A stretch of DNA of 64,000 nucleotides from assembly GCF_018143015.1 (NCBI RefSeq), contig NC_054750.1, positions 6,741,501 through 6,805,500 on the forward strand, in the 5' to 3' direction. Origin of the DNA: Lytechinus variegatus. Taxonomy: Eukaryota; Echinodermata; Echinoidea; Temnopleuroida; Toxopneustidae. This document shows positions 34,501 to 46,870 of the stretch, in pieces (within the stretch, counting starts at the first letter, position 1; each line of letters starts with the position of its first letter). A model generated the notes under the pieces. It did no database searches, had not been told where the DNA came from, and saw nothing but the letters and a program-made list of their open reading frames with translations. The position numbers were made by a program, and so were the translations under genes.

Positions 34501-37500
34501 TGGTCCCCCAAAAGGTAGCCCTTAAAATGAAAGAAATATGCCCTTAAAATTCAGCGATTGCCCCAGTTTGGACAGAAAAAAATGCCCCTGAAAAAAATTC
34601 CTACACTGGTTGCTATTGATGTTAAAGTTAAACAATATGAACTTTTATCCAACAGCCATACAGGGCCCTAGGATTTTATTCATGGTTGCTGTTTTTATTT
34701 TATTTTCCTTTACAATGTTTTGTTATGAACAATCCTCAAAATACTAATGTATTATACATGTAAGTAAACCCAATTGATGTAGATGTAGTTCCCAAATATT
34801 TATTTGCTTCTCATAATGTTGATACTCATTTGAAATTTCAAAGAATTAACCTAGATATAATATAACTTTTGTTATCTCGCTTGTTAAGGTTAATATATTC
34901 ACCATCTTGTTTGTTATTTTTGTTTGTTGGTTCACTGTAGGAAAGCTGTCAGCGAGTGGCTGAAAGTGTTGGTTTACCTCTTGATAGCTGATGTAGTCTT
35001 GTGGATTACCCTGGCTCAAGTAGAAGCACACATAGGACTAACCAGTCGAAGGCTTGCTAACCTCCCTTACGTCATCTGGAATGTAAGTTGTTTGTTTTTA
35101 ATATATCTATTTACACTTAGATGGGGGTGGGGCTACTGATTTTGCAAGCGATAGAGAAAAAAAATGATTAAAAAAATTTAAAAATAAGAAAAAATATTAA
35201 GAAGAGTTGACTTTGTTGTGAACCATGCAATAATTCATTTGGAAATAACTCTGTGAGAATCATCTTACCCCCTTCTATTAATATTGCCCCCAGGGACTCC
35301 CCTGCACTGAAAACTATTTAAGTAAAACTTATGTTAGTTGCAAATATCAGACACTCACATTTCATCTTATTTCAATATTTCAACCCATTGTTGACCAAAT
35401 TCTGCAATTCTCATTTAGGCATTTTACGGAGACCACTAGTTGCAGTATAATGATAAGAATATCATCTAGCAAGAATGGATACATAGTAACATATCATTAT
35501 GATTTTTCATTTTAATTTAATGCTCATGATACCCTAGCAGAAAGAGTAGAATTTGATTTTAAAGTTTTTCTGTAATGGACCCTTGGACTCTCATATGGTT
35601 TTTACACTGCACTTTTTCCCCTTAACTCCAATAAATTGATGGGGGGGGGGGGGTCTTAGCCCCACCAACTTCCCAGGGGTTAAGCTTAGCCCACTTTGAA
35701 TTCACACTAAGTTTTAGCAAAGTTGGCTAGCACAGTAAATAGTACGATACTATCTGGCCTTGCAAAAAAGCAGGGTTAGCCGGCTTATTGTGGTGCTAAG
35801 AGATGCAGTGTGAAACGAAACAGGGCTATGCAAACATGGTGCTAAGCATTAGCCAGTCACAGAAGTCAAAATTGTCTGTTAAATTGCGCTCTGTATGGTA
35901 AAATCATCAATATTCATGAGCTGTGTGATTGCCCGGGGTTAAGGCGTTAACCCCGGCTATGCAAATAGTATGGGGTTAAAAAAGGCTGTGTGAATAAAAA
36001 AAAAAGAAAAAGAGATAGTATGGGGTTAAGGATAGTCCGGGGTTAAGGATAGTATGGGGTTAAGGAAATGCAGTGTGAAAAGCATATAATGTAGTTGAGA
36101 GGTTTACAAGAGCAAGGAAGTGATTTATAATGAGTGATTGAAGTATCCTGCAGTTTAATAGTATACAAATAATGAATGTTCATGAGTGCAATGGACAGAA
36201 TATTTCATGAGGTGAAAAATGATGATCCATTCAACGAGGTGTAGTTGAGTTGAATGGATCATTTTATCTTTGACCAAAAAACAAGTATGCTGTCCTTTGC
36301 ACGAATTTGTTTTATATGACACTTTAAAATAGATCCTTGTCATTTGACATGTATGAATTTGATCCAAAAGTGCATGCAGTGCTTGCAGCTGAGTGAGCAT
36401 GGTATTACTTTTGTCGCATACTTACATATAACAGAAATACAAACTGCAAACGTGTAGTGCCAGGGGTTCACTGAGGGTGTAATGGGCATAAATCATATGG
36501 TTCCAAATTGAACAATAAAGGGATCCGAAATCACACGAATGATGACATCATTGTAAAATGGGATGAATGATCGATTGATATCAAACAACCAATTAAATGA
36601 CAATGATCGATGTTGGTGTCATATAATATTTGTGGGGTTTTTTTGTTGTTATTTTCATTATCCAGGTTGCATACTGTATACATGTGCTGTGCAGTTTTCT
36701 CCTCATTGACATCGCCATGGTCATCATTAAACATCACTATTTAGCAAAAGGTGAGTGATTAAATATTAAAATAATGATAGTTATAAAGGATTTGTATAGT
36801 GCCCATATCCATCTTGTTTGATGCTTAAGGTGCTTTATTACCCCTGCTAAGCTAGTTTATCGATTGTGCTAACAGCTTTTTTGAGGAATTACTTTCTGCC
36901 GGTACCCATTTACCTCACCTAGGTTGAGTTCAGCACAATGTGGGTAAATTTCTTGCTGAAGGAAAACATGCCTTGGCTGGGAATCGAACCCATGTCCCTC
37001 AGATTGAAAGACGAGAGTCTTTTTAACCACTTGACCATGAGGCCCCCATAAAGTATAGAATATCAACATAAAGCACCTCGTAGAGGTGCTGTGGCTCAGT
37101 GGATAAGTCTCCGGACTGTGAACCACAAGGTCCGGGGTTCAAATCCCACCACATCAGCAGCATCCTTTGGCAAGGCTTTTATCTACATTTGCCACTCTCG
37201 ACCCAGGTGTAGTAAATGGTACCTGGTAGGAAGGAATTCCTTTAATGCTTGTTGCGCCCGATCAGGGTAGCCGTGCTAAAGCCGGGGTAAAAGTATGCAG
37301 AGCTTAGAAACATTTGTATTAAGCGCTATATAAAAAATTGCATATTATTATAAAACATATAATAAGTTTCCTATTACTACTAATGGCCGATTCCATGATA
37401 GAAAAATTAGCCATTTTCACAACATTTTTCACTCTACTGTCCAAACGAATGAAGAACTTCAATTTGCTTTGTGGTGATATTATAGTACTACTGGGAAGAC

Positions 37501-38391
37501 ATGCAAAAACTGACAACCAACAGAAATATGTTGTCTATAGGTGAATTAGAGCCTAAAATGTGTCATACGGGACATTTCTGCATCCCGTACGACACACATC
37601 ATTTTCACCTATAATTTACCCATAATCAATTTTTTTAGTTGGTTATTAGTTTTTCACATGACTACCCACTTTAGCTTTATGTCCTGTACGACGTATGGAA
37701 TCGCCCTAATTAGAGTGGTGCTATTGTCAAAGAAAAGGTTTTGAGCAATACTCTTGGTATGAGTCATCCTACACTTGTTGACTCTTTGACTTCTGTGTTG
37801 AATTATATGTAGGAATAATATGTTCCCTTGCATCATGTACGGGTGTACTCATATTTAAGGTTGAATTATATTTTTTTATTCAATTTTGTTTTCTTGTTAA
37901 TGATCGAGTTTTGTGATTGAGTATCATACCACATATCCTGACACTTATTGCACGGGTTAATGAGCAGATATTGATACAAAAATATTGTGGATTGTTGATA
38001 ATAAGACATTATCAATAATAACAACGACAATGATGGTGATGATGATAAAGATGAAGATGATAAAAACAAAGATGAATATACCTATAGTATGTTGTAAAAA
38101 TTACAATTAATCATCTCCCCATGTACATTTCAACTCTCTGTTTATTCTATTTTGTTTTCACTGTTTACAGAAAAACCAGAGCAGCTTTCTCTACTGGTGT
38201 CAGCCATCGGTCAAAATCAACTCCTGTATTTCTTACTCGCCAATGTCCTGACTGGTCTTGTAAATCTATCGATAGACACGATACATCAGCCCGATGTAAC
38301 ATCTTTTGGTATCGTCGCTTTGTATTTATTTGTACTTAACTGTATTCTAGTGTTTTTCCATCTAAAGAATATCAGCACTAAATTCTGGTAG
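31503..38391 (+). CDS. PIGW: PIGW, glucosaminyl-phosphatidylinositol acyltransferase, complete, 7 exons
   Basis: Coding exons are 31503-31675, 32081-32479, 33034-33193, 33836-34086, 34941-35082, 36666-36750 and 38171-38391 (TAG). All introns are GT-AG and phases agree, giving 476 aa; the human protein is about 500. PIGW acylates the inositol of GlcN-PI in the ER membrane, an early step in GPI-anchor synthesis. Family landmarks seen are SDLNGT near the N terminus, [65 protein letters not shown] and a C-terminal hydrophobic helix ending in KFW. Many hydrophobic stretches between these fit a multi-pass membrane protein. The ATG is preceded by a possible acceptor (ag at about 31481), so a non-coding first exon may lie upstream. 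Introns contain a MITE (intron 5) and two SINEs (intron 6). The neighbouring genes have no known GPI role. Confidence 0.95.
35599..36081. mobile_element. MITE in PIGW intron 5 (TTTTACACTGCA ends)
   Basis: TTTTTACACTGCACTTTTTC and its inverse GAAATGCAGTGTGAAAA bound a region with several GGGGTTAAG motifs and a G tract. Splice sites of exons 5 and 6 are well outside it. Confidence 0.65.
36215..36266. repeat. Hairpin in PIGW intron 5
   Basis: GATGATCCATTCAAC pairs with GTTGAATGGATCATTTT around a 15-base loop. Probably the core of a small foldback element. Confidence 0.45.
36770..37048 (-). mobile_element. tRNA-derived SINE, minus strand, in PIGW intron 6
   Basis: On the minus strand the head reads TGGTCAAGTGG (A box) and GGTTCGATTCC (B box), followed by CAGCAAGAAATTTACCC and GGTGAGGTAAATGGGTACCG. 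It ends in an AT-rich tail near 36770. The ORF called here is not a gene. Confidence 0.78.
37083..37345 (+). mobile_element. tRNA-derived SINE, plus strand, in PIGW intron 6
   Basis: A box TGGCTCAGTGG, B box GGTTCAAATCC, then CCAGGTGTAGTAAATGGTACC and the tail AAGCGCTATATAAAAAATTG. It starts about 35 bases from the oppositely oriented SINE at 36770-37048, so the two are head to head. Confidence 0.8.
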
Positions 38392-39440
38392 ATGTTCAGT
38401 GATTATAAAAAGGTGTATATTCATTTTGTCTCCAAGCAGTTGGTCTATCACTCAGAAAGTCTAATACTGCATGGGCTAAATCTATTTGACCCAATTTCCA
38501 TTTGGTCTACACTGTCTACACTTTACTTGGTTTAATAGCCTCTTAGTCTAATTCTCATTTAGTCTCATGACCAGATGGTCGAATTTTCACTTCAATATAT
38601 GCTAATATGCAAATAATTGTATATTTTTTTTTTTCAAATAAAAATTTGATGAAAATGAGTTAATTCGACCATATAGCCTAACTGGAACTTAGGCTAAATG
38701 CTAATTAGACCAAATGGATGGTGGATGAACTGGTTGTAGGAGAACTAGGATTAAACCATGTGAGATGAGACCAGATGGAACGTAGACCAAGTGGGTGGTG
38801 ACCAAGTGGCAATTCCACAGAAATAGATGAGGAGTGCATTTTATAATAGCATTTTCACTTGGTCTTAAGAGCAACGCACACCTTTCGACTGGTCAACGGT
38901 CCAATTTTTGGAACATATCGCATTTTTCTTATTTTCTGAAAATGTGAATGAAAAGTAGCTGTTTATTTGAGATTCAAATTAAACGTAAGAATACTAATAT
39001 AACAAATTTGGATGATTGCAAGCCTTCAGTTTTTAGTAAAATTCAAATTAGTTTTAAATCATAGCCAGTTAAATGATTGCTTTGACGTCATTACGAATAC
39101 ATATTAAATTTGCTTTTATTCTAATAATGATGATATCATAATCACAGATTTGAAAACCAGTATTCTTACAATGATTTAGCACATTACACAGTAAGATATT
39201 CTATGTCTCAATATAAGTACCAACTTATTCTGTCACAGACCAATCGTAAGGTATGCAGTGGCCTTAATACCTGCTAACTACCTGAAAAATGTGGAAGCTC
39301 ATCGTTTAGCCCGAATATTCCGACCATTCAAAAAGTTGTGTGTAAATTTATAGAATGCTTTATGAAACGGCCATTAGGTTTGGTGCAATAAGTTAATAAC
39401 GTATGTCTTTCATTTTTAATAGATGATATAATAAACTGCA
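38392..39440 (+). other. Downstream region of PIGW, 3' UTR candidate
   Basis: Two AATAAA hexamers fall after the PIGW stop, at 38637-38642 and 39430-39435. The first lies inside a foldback repeat (38441-38812), so the second may be the better candidate. No coding frame is seen. Confidence 0.3.
38441..38812. repeat. Foldback of short degenerate repeats (TTGGTCTA), downstream of PIGW
   Basis: Left units carry CCATTTGGTCTAC and TTAGTCTAATTCTCATTTAG. Right units carry the complements, such as AATTAGACCAAATGG and GTAGACCAAGTGGG. A related block is at 53346-54075. Confidence 0.65.
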
Positions 39441-39699
39441 TTGAATATTGTAACTTTAAGATGTGATGTTGGTGAATTCATCAAGTTACCACTTCTTATC
39501 ATGTTGCTGTACACATATACATGTTAATCATCAGTAGACTGTATTGTCCACGACGAATACCATTTTCTTAAATTTTCGTTACCATTGCCAGCTGCCAAAT
39601 TCAAAACATTCCAGTTGGAATATCATGATTTACTTTTGCAATTAAATGGAATAATGTCTCATCATCAATTTATCTTTAGACTCCTCTCAATTTCTTTTG

Positions 39700-40310
39700 G
39701 AATGTTGGGAACAGAGAGAGAGAGAGAGGGGGGGGGAGAGAGTAAGAGAGAGAGAGAGGGAGTGCAGCAAGAGAGAGGAGGATGTAATAACATTTTCACA
39801 GTAGTATCCGTAAATGTAATAACCTCTTTAAACTCATATTTGATTTCTTCCTCTTCAATAAGTTTAAGATTTTGTTTTGCTTGAAACAAGTCGGCAACAA
39901 ACCCAAAAAGCTACAAACACAAAAATGATAATACAATACAAATTTAGTAATGCAAACAGGTAAAAATGGCAGAAGAATATTTTTTTTTTACCTCTGCCAC
40001 TTTGCCCCTATCAGTTTTTCCTGTGCCATTTCACCTCTTTTATTTTTTTCCTCGGCTATTTTGCCTTTGCCATTTTTGCCTCTTCTATTTGACCTATCCT
40101 TTTTTTACCTCTGCTTTTTTTTGCCTGTGCCATTTTCACCTCTGTTTTTACTGGCAGCGGGGGGAGGGGGAAGAAGAAAGAAAGAATGAATGAAGAAAGA
40201 AAGAAAGAGAGAAAAAAGAAAGAGAGAAAGAAAGAAAATAAGGAAGAAAGAGAATTAAGAGAAAATATGAAAGAAAGAAGAAAAGAGAGGGAAAGAAAAT
40301 GGTTAAACTT
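39700..40310. repeat. Low-complexity region: GA microsatellite, decayed 18-20-bp repeats, GAAA tract
   Basis: AGAGAGAG at 39712-39775, degenerate CTCTGCCATTTTGCC units at 39985-40145, then GAAAGAAA at 40165-40300. All ORFs here are low-complexity. Confidence 0.75.
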
Positions 40311-40439
40311 CGCAACTTTAACAACGTCACAACCATATACATTTATAGGAGCACCTTCAAGACTTGAAGGTGCATGTAATGACGAAGCGAGACACAAAAC
40401 TTGTGGTTGCTTGATTACCCACAAAACGTACTAAGCTGC

Positions 40440-41454
40440 ACGGGTTTGTACAACAAACTTTCTCTACATTTCAAAAAACGGAGATTTGATTTCAATAATT
40501 GAAACACCCTTGTTCTCTCATTTTAAATTTTTCATGCTGCTTGTGCAATCGTGTAAATACATTGTAATAATTGTTTTGATTTCTGTAATTATGTTTTATT
40601 TGATCAATGAAAATTGAAAGAAAAAAAACGTGAGTTTGATTTCTTAAAATGCAAAGTAAAATCCCAAGTCATAAAGACATGAACAAAACAACGTACACGT
40701 AATCCAATGTTACCACTGATCTATATGAAGTGCGTATTAAAAATAAGTTTACACTTAGAAAAAGCCCTAAGAATAAAAAAATGTAGAACATGTGGGTAAT
40801 TTTTCTCACATATAATCTTGTGTTTGGGTCTCATCTATCCAATGAAAGTAAAAGTTTTGACAGAATGCTACACTTGAGTGAGCACTGTCCATTTTTGTAA
40901 AGCTCGCAGAAATCTGCGCAGAAATGCTCGTTTTCGCGCTGTGTCAAGGGAAGGGGGCAAAATCAACCTTACTCTGCGAAACATTTCTCATACATTTCCC
41001 TTGCACTTTTATAAAATTGAAATAAAACGGATACATTCAAGCATTTTTTAACAACTTTGCCACCCAAATTGAAATTTCAACACTTAATAAGCACAACTTT
41101 TACCCTTTTTGTGCCAGCTGGATCTGAGGACATAACTAAATCTGAACAAAAGTTTATATAGAAATCTCCAGCATTTTTTCACAAAGTTTTTATCATGTGA
41201 AGTTGGTTTACATTCAATACTTGTTTGTCCACAGCTTGACAATGATTAACAAAATGAAAATCAAGCCTAAGCCATGTCCTTGATGTCATGTAAATCACAG
41301 CTCGGTGTAAAGCAAATATCGTCACAATGGCCTCGGGGGAATGGGGTGGGGCGCAATGCACTCTTCGAAGTGTTTTGGACAAGGAAACAAGTTTAAAAGG
41401 TAAAAGATATCTTCAAATCAATTTTACTTGCTAAATTCCACGTGTTCTCCATGA
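40440..41454. other. No gene recognised
   Basis: AT-rich DNA without credible frames or clear repeats. Confidence 0.3.
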
Positions 41455-42793
41455 TTAAAGGGATGGTCCGGGCTTAAAATATTTATATCTTAATACACTG
41501 TGAAAAAAAAGAGTAAATTTACGTTGGTCATTTTTTTGTTGGGTAATATATACGTTGGTTATTGTTTTGTTGGGCATTATGTGCCCAATACTTAGGCAAA
41601 TTTTTACTCTGCCGCTGCCAAAATACAGATGTCCAATTGTTGGGCTAGTAATTGCCCTGCTGAGTGGTAAATGTTGCGAAACTTTACGATCACGAGTTGC
41701 GCTTGCAGCATGCTACACACGGTCGATAAGATATGGAGGAGCTTCTAGATGACTGGGGGCTGGGGAGCCTCGCTGAATCTTTCATAGATGAGTTGCTTAA
41801 ACGTTTTTTTATTTTTTTATTTTGGACTTCTAAGTTTACGTTAAGCATAATTTGTAAGGAATTTGTCAGAATAGGCCTACATACATGACATATATCTGAC
41901 GCTGTTTTGTTTTTGCTTCACTCACTTGAGATATGCACTTGCACTTGTATGCAGCGTTATTGTGCATGCAAAGCACTTTCGGATAAGGTCTCCGGATCGA
42001 CACGGACCAGGTACACGAAGTGAGTGTAGGCCTTGCCCAGATGTTGGGTTAATAACTTTATATCAAACTTGGGCAAATTAATGTCCCCCAAAATGTAGTT
42101 CAAAATATTACCCAACAGTTGGGCACATTAATGCCCCAACAACGTTGGGTAAAATATTGCCCAGTAGTTGGTAGGGTTGACTATCGGCCCAACGTTGGGC
42201 AAAATATTGGGTAAAATATTGCCCAATTTTTTCACAGTGTACATAGAGTAGAATTCACTGAGCAAAATGCCGAAAATTTCATCAAAATCGGAATACAAAT
42301 AATAAAGTTATTGAAGTTTAAAGTTTAGCAACATTTTGTGAAAACAGTCGTTATGAATATTCATTAGGTGGGCTGAAGATGATGTCACATCCCCACTTTC
42401 CGTTTTCTTATGTTATTACATAAAATCATAATTTTTTCATTATTTCATACTTGTGTCAATAATATTTTTCCCCTATAATGAAACAAGTTTCAACAATAAA
42501 TATCCAATGCACTAAATCAGTTGTCAATCCAATTTTTCTAGTTCTTGGAGGAAAAAAAATTGAATAAACCTAATTTCATAATAAAATACAAAAGAACAAG
42601 TGGAGATGTGACATCATCAGCCCACCTAATGAATATTCATGACGACTGTTTTCACAAAATATTGCTAAACTTTAAAATTCAATAACTTTATTATTTGTTA
42701 TCCGATTTTAAATTAGATTTTCATCATTTTGCTTAGTGAATTCTACTCTATTTATTAAACTATAAATATTTTCAACCCGGACCATTCCTTTAA
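41455..42793. mobile_element. TTAA-flanked MITE (GGATGGTCCGGGC family), both ends present
   Basis: Terminal inverted repeats are TTAAAGGGATGGTCCGGG on the left and the complement CCCGGACCATTCCTTTAA on the right. The body matches 2831-3154 and 5767-5880. A different element is inserted near the left end at 41496-42239. Confidence 0.8.
41496..42239. mobile_element. CACTGTGAAAAAA element nested in a MITE, TA target duplication
   Basis: Ends are CACTGTGAAAAAAA and TTTTTTCACAGTG, each flanked by TA. The interior is built of the motif TTGGGCAATATT and its complement (GCCCAAC). The surrounding MITE reads straight through when the element and one TA are removed. TA duplication fits a Tc1/mariner-type transposase acting in trans. 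No transposase gene is present. Confidence 0.75.
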
Positions 42794-43319
42794 GTTCTAC
42801 TTTAATTCGCATAAATATTTCAAAGTTCTGCGCAAATAATTTTTCACTAACTTTCAAAAGTAAGTGGTGCTCACTCAAGCGGAAATATTTTTCGACAGTT
42901 ATATCGTCAATTGCTTAAATGGATCTGTGCCAATGTTAAAATGTTGAAAAATCTTCAGGATGTTACAAATGTATCATTTTACAGGATTTTTTTTTTTCTA
43001 ATTGTAAACTTTTTTGATACGCACTGCAGATATAAAGTAGATATATTTGAGAAACGAACTGAATGTTCAGCATAGAAGAAAAGAGTTTCTTTTCAATTTG
43101 TGCGAGCAGCTCCCCATGTCATAGTTCAGTAACTTTCATAAATTGCTGTTTCATCTGATTGAATGGAATTCATTTCAGAGGAGTGTGGTTGAAATAATAG
43201 TATATAGAAATAATTGTAGTGAAAGACGAAAGAAGGGTAGGGGAAAATAGGTGTTTGATTTCTTCGTCTACATATCAGTGGCGTAACAGGCGGTGGGGGG
43301 CATGGGGGCAAGCTGCCCC

Positions 43320-43730
43320 CTGAAAGATTTCATCGGGAAAATAAAAAAACGGGAAAAGAGAAAAAGGAGAAATAGAGAAAGGGAAAGAAAGAAAGGAAAA
43401 GAAGAAAGGGGAAAGTGAAAAGAAAGGGAAAGAAAGAAAGAACGAACATAAATAGGGAAAAGGGGAGGGAAAGCGGGAAATGAAAGGAAAGAGCAACGTG
43501 TGAGGAAGTACAAAATATATTGAAATACTAATAGCATGATTAGCAAGAGAGGGATATAGAATCAAAATATATGATTCAATGGCGGGAAAATGGGAGAAAG
43601 AGGCAACAAGAAACGGTAAATGAAGGGAGAAACAAAAGCTAAATTGGAAAATCAGAATATGATCGGGACAAGAAAAAAAAGAGAAGAACTTCACACGACC
43701 AGGCTTCCGAGGATTGAAAAATGTAAAGAA
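43320..43730. repeat. Purine-rich GGGAAA tract
   Basis: A/G-rich on the plus strand with GGGAAAGAAAGAAAG motifs. The overlapping minus ORFs are Phe/Ser/Leu/Pro low-complexity artefacts. Confidence 0.7.
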
Positions 43731-44275
43731 CGGAGAGAAAGGTGGATGACGTCTGTTGTGCAAAAGGTTGCTAAATTTTATGCAATAATGGTCGCAATCA
43801 GGACCAAGAGAAATCCTTAGCCAAGGGTTAGGCAATTAAGGGCTCGTTATATATCTCCCTATAAAATGTCCTAACCTAAAAGTAAAACTTTACGCTGGCT
43901 ATAGATTTACCGTAAAAAGCCTCTTAATGTTTACTTTGGCTAAATATCCAAATCTTCTATTACATTATTAGAATTTTATATTTCGAAATTATTTTAAATG
44001 GCCAAATTTTTCTGCCTCGCTTCGCTGACTGGCAATTTTAACAAAATCTTTTACATTTACTATGTTGTGCTGCCTCAAAGTATTTCGTTTATTATCTGCA
44101 ACTGCATTGAAGTCATTATGTGGGTTGTGTATGTACCCGCGATTTGATGAAAAAAATATCACGAGGTTCCGGGGGCTCTGCCCCCGACCAGTGGCCTCAC
44201 CAAGAGGCACGGGGGAGGGGGTATTTGACCCCACTTGCCCCCTCCCTCTCCGAAATTTGGTTAAAACATGTATAG

Positions 44276-44845
44276 TTAAAGAACAAGTCCACTCTAACAA
44301 AAAATGATTTGAATAAAAAGAGGAAAATCCAACAAACACATCACTGAAAATTTCATCAAAATCGGATGTAAAATAAGAAAGTTATAACATTTTTAAGTTT
44401 CGATTAATTTCACAAAATAGTATATGCACATCCCGGTCGGCATGCAAAAATGAGGGGAGTGATGACATCACTCACTATTTCTTTTGTATTTTATTGTATG
44501 AAGTATTATAATTTTCTCCTCATTGTCCTGTGAAGCAAAGTTTTATTTCGCCCTGAACATGTGGAATTACCATTGTTTAACATATATGGTTAAATCAAGT
44601 TGGTCCTTATCCTTTGTCAAATCTGTAAAAATGGAAATATTGTATAATTCAAACAATAAAAAACATAATAAATAGTGGGGGAGGGACATCATTGATTCTC
44701 TCATTTGCATGTGACTAAATTGTGCATATAACTAGTTTGTGAAAAACAAGCGAAAATTCAAAATGTCATAACTGGCTTATTTTACATCCGATTTGGATGA
44801 AATTTTCAGCATTACGCTCCCAACATTTTTTGTCACTAACATAAA
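44276..44845. mobile_element. TTAA-type MITE (ACAAGTCCAC family), right end decayed
   Basis: The left end TTAAAGAACAAGTCCACTC and the inner ATCAAAATCGGATGTAAAATA match the element at 10973-11575. The right arm is readable to about 44845 but its terminal repeat is lost. Confidence 0.65.
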
Positions 44846-44854
44846 TCTTTCAGG

Positions 44855-45577
44855 CCATTATCTACAGTTAATCTTCGCTCGCGCTACGGGTTCGCACTAA
44901 CTGTTGACCATGAACAGGGTGTGTATCTACGCGAGCTGAAAAACGTGATATTCTGACCTAAAATTTGGACATTCTAAGCACTATTGGTAATCATGAACAG
45001 GATGGATATCTAACAAATAATTTTCATGCGAGCACGAGCTGACCAGTGTTGAATTTCCGACCCAAAACTGGACATTCTAATCCCTTTTTGTAACCATGAA
45101 CAGGATGGGTGTGATAATTGATGCGAGTGCGAAGCGCGAGCTGAAAAAATAATATTCTGACCTGTAATTTGGACATTCTAAGCACTTGATAATCATGAAC
45201 AGGATGAGTATCTAACAGATCATTTTATGCGAGCGCAAAGCGCGAGCTTAAAAATTTTGATATTCCGACCCAAAACTGGACATTCTAAGCACTTTTTGTG
45301 ACCATGAACAGAATTAAGGAGTATTATAATTAAAACGACTGATTCGAAGGCGAAGCGCGAGCTGAAAAAAATGATATTCTGACCTAAAATTTGGACATTC
45401 GAGTAAGCATTTTTGGTAATCATGAACAGGATGAGTATCTAACAAAGCGTTTCGTGCGAACGCCAAGCGCGAGCTGAAACAAGATCGTCATGCACCTTAC
45501 TAAACGATTGATGCGAGCGCGAAGAGCGAGATGAAATTTGTTATATTCTGACCTTGCTCCTTTTGGTAATAAACAGG
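44855..45577. repeat. Degenerate array, GCGAAGCGCGAGCT family
   Basis: Roughly 110-130 bp units combine ATGCGAGCGCGAAGCGCGAG with TGAAAAA, TTCTGACC, GGACATTCTAAGCAC and AATCATGAACAGGATGAG. Fragments recur at 46197-46370, 47330-47660 (reverse orientation) and 56350-57260. Confidence 0.75.
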
Positions 45578-46196
45578 TATATTCAGATCAGAAGGGACAT
45601 TTTAAGGACTGATTTTAGGAATTCATGAAGAGCAGACATATCTCACCAATCCACTAATGCGAACGTTATCATGGACAGGAAATGTTTCATACATACGAAG
45701 ACCTTTACATGGGGCAATCACTTTTTGATTCATGTAAAAGAAGCATACGCCACTACATAAAACAATGATAATTCAAGTGCTAGGAAATATATTTGGTTTA
45801 TATTGACTTGAAAACGGGATGTTTTAGTACAACAGGTTTATATATCTCTTTAAACAGACAATGCGAGCACCAGAACAATGAAGACGTAGGCCCTGGGAAA
45901 ATTATGTTTCATAAAGTTATGATAAAAACATTTCTTATGTAAAGTAACATAATAGAATAAAAATATAATATAACATTCTTATGAATAATATTTTCTTATT
46001 TCCCACTACGTTTCTCTTCCTTTCTCCCTCTTTTCTCCTTTTCCCCGTTTTGTTTCGGGGGGATGTGCCCCATGCCTCCCCCGTAGTTACCCCACTGTAT
46101 GTCCATATGTCAAATACCCCTCCAATATATTATCTTTTTTCCCCATGATGGTTAAATGGTTTTATTAGAGATTACATTAAAAATTGTTTCACCTTC
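45578..46196. other. Spacer between two near-identical array fragments
   Basis: Decayed repeats and AT-rich sequence; no gene. Confidence 0.3.
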
Positions 46197-46375
46197 AAAG
46201 CGTTTCGTGCGAACGCCAAGCGCGAGCTGAAACAAGATCGTCATGCACCTTACTAAACGATTGATGCGAGCGCGAAGAGCGAGATGAAATTTGTTATATT
46301 CTGACCTTACTCCTTTTGGTAATAAACAGGGTCGGCATCTAACTGCATTTGATGCGAGCAAAAGTGAGTTTGCCA
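46197..46375. repeat. Second copy of part of the GCGAAGCGCGAGCT array
   Basis: 46197-46330 repeats 45444-45577 with, by eye, a single difference (CCTTACTCC against CCTTGCTCC). One further diverged unit follows. Confidence 0.8.
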
Positions 46376-46389
46376 CCCCCCCCCCTGTG

Positions 46390-46870
46390 AAACGTGGGTT
46401 TGGAGCCCCCGGTCAAATATCAAATTGGCGCCCGAAAGGTCAAATATTAATTTGGCACCCCTCCCTAGGTTAAACATGAATTTAGCGCCACAGGACAGAC
46501 ATATATTGGCGCCCCTATGTCGAACATCAATTCGGCGCCCGTAGGTCGAACATTAATTCGGCACCCGCTAGGTTGAACATAAATTCGGCGCCCCTAAGTA
46601 AAACATCAATTCGGTGCCCCCTATGTCGGATATCAATTTTGCGCCCCTAAGTCAAACATCAATTCGACATCCCCATAGGTTGAAAATCAATTCGGCGCCC
46701 CCTATGTCAAAAATCAATTCGGCGACCCAAAGGTTAAAGTTCAATTTAGCACCCCTATGTCGAAATTCAATTCGGCGCCCCTATATAGATAGAACAATTT
46801 GGCGCCCCTATAAATCCTACTTCTCTTCGGCGCTCCCACTAGCTCGAACATTAATTCGGCACCCCCCTTC
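46390..46870. repeat. Tandem array of about 27-31-bp units with TTCGGCGCCC
   Basis: About 16 units vary around the theme CATCAATTCGGCGCCCCTA with GTCGAA. The plus-strand ORF 46614-47039 is a reading of the array. Confidence 0.8.

Noticed and set aside
43275..43835. 186-codon minus-strand ORF
   Set aside because: Low-complexity Phe/Ser/Pro composition over a GA-rich tract; no motif, no exon structure.
46390..46870. CRISPR-like array of short repeats
   Set aside because: Animal genome context, repeats are degenerate and of variable length, with no constant repeat/unique spacer pattern.
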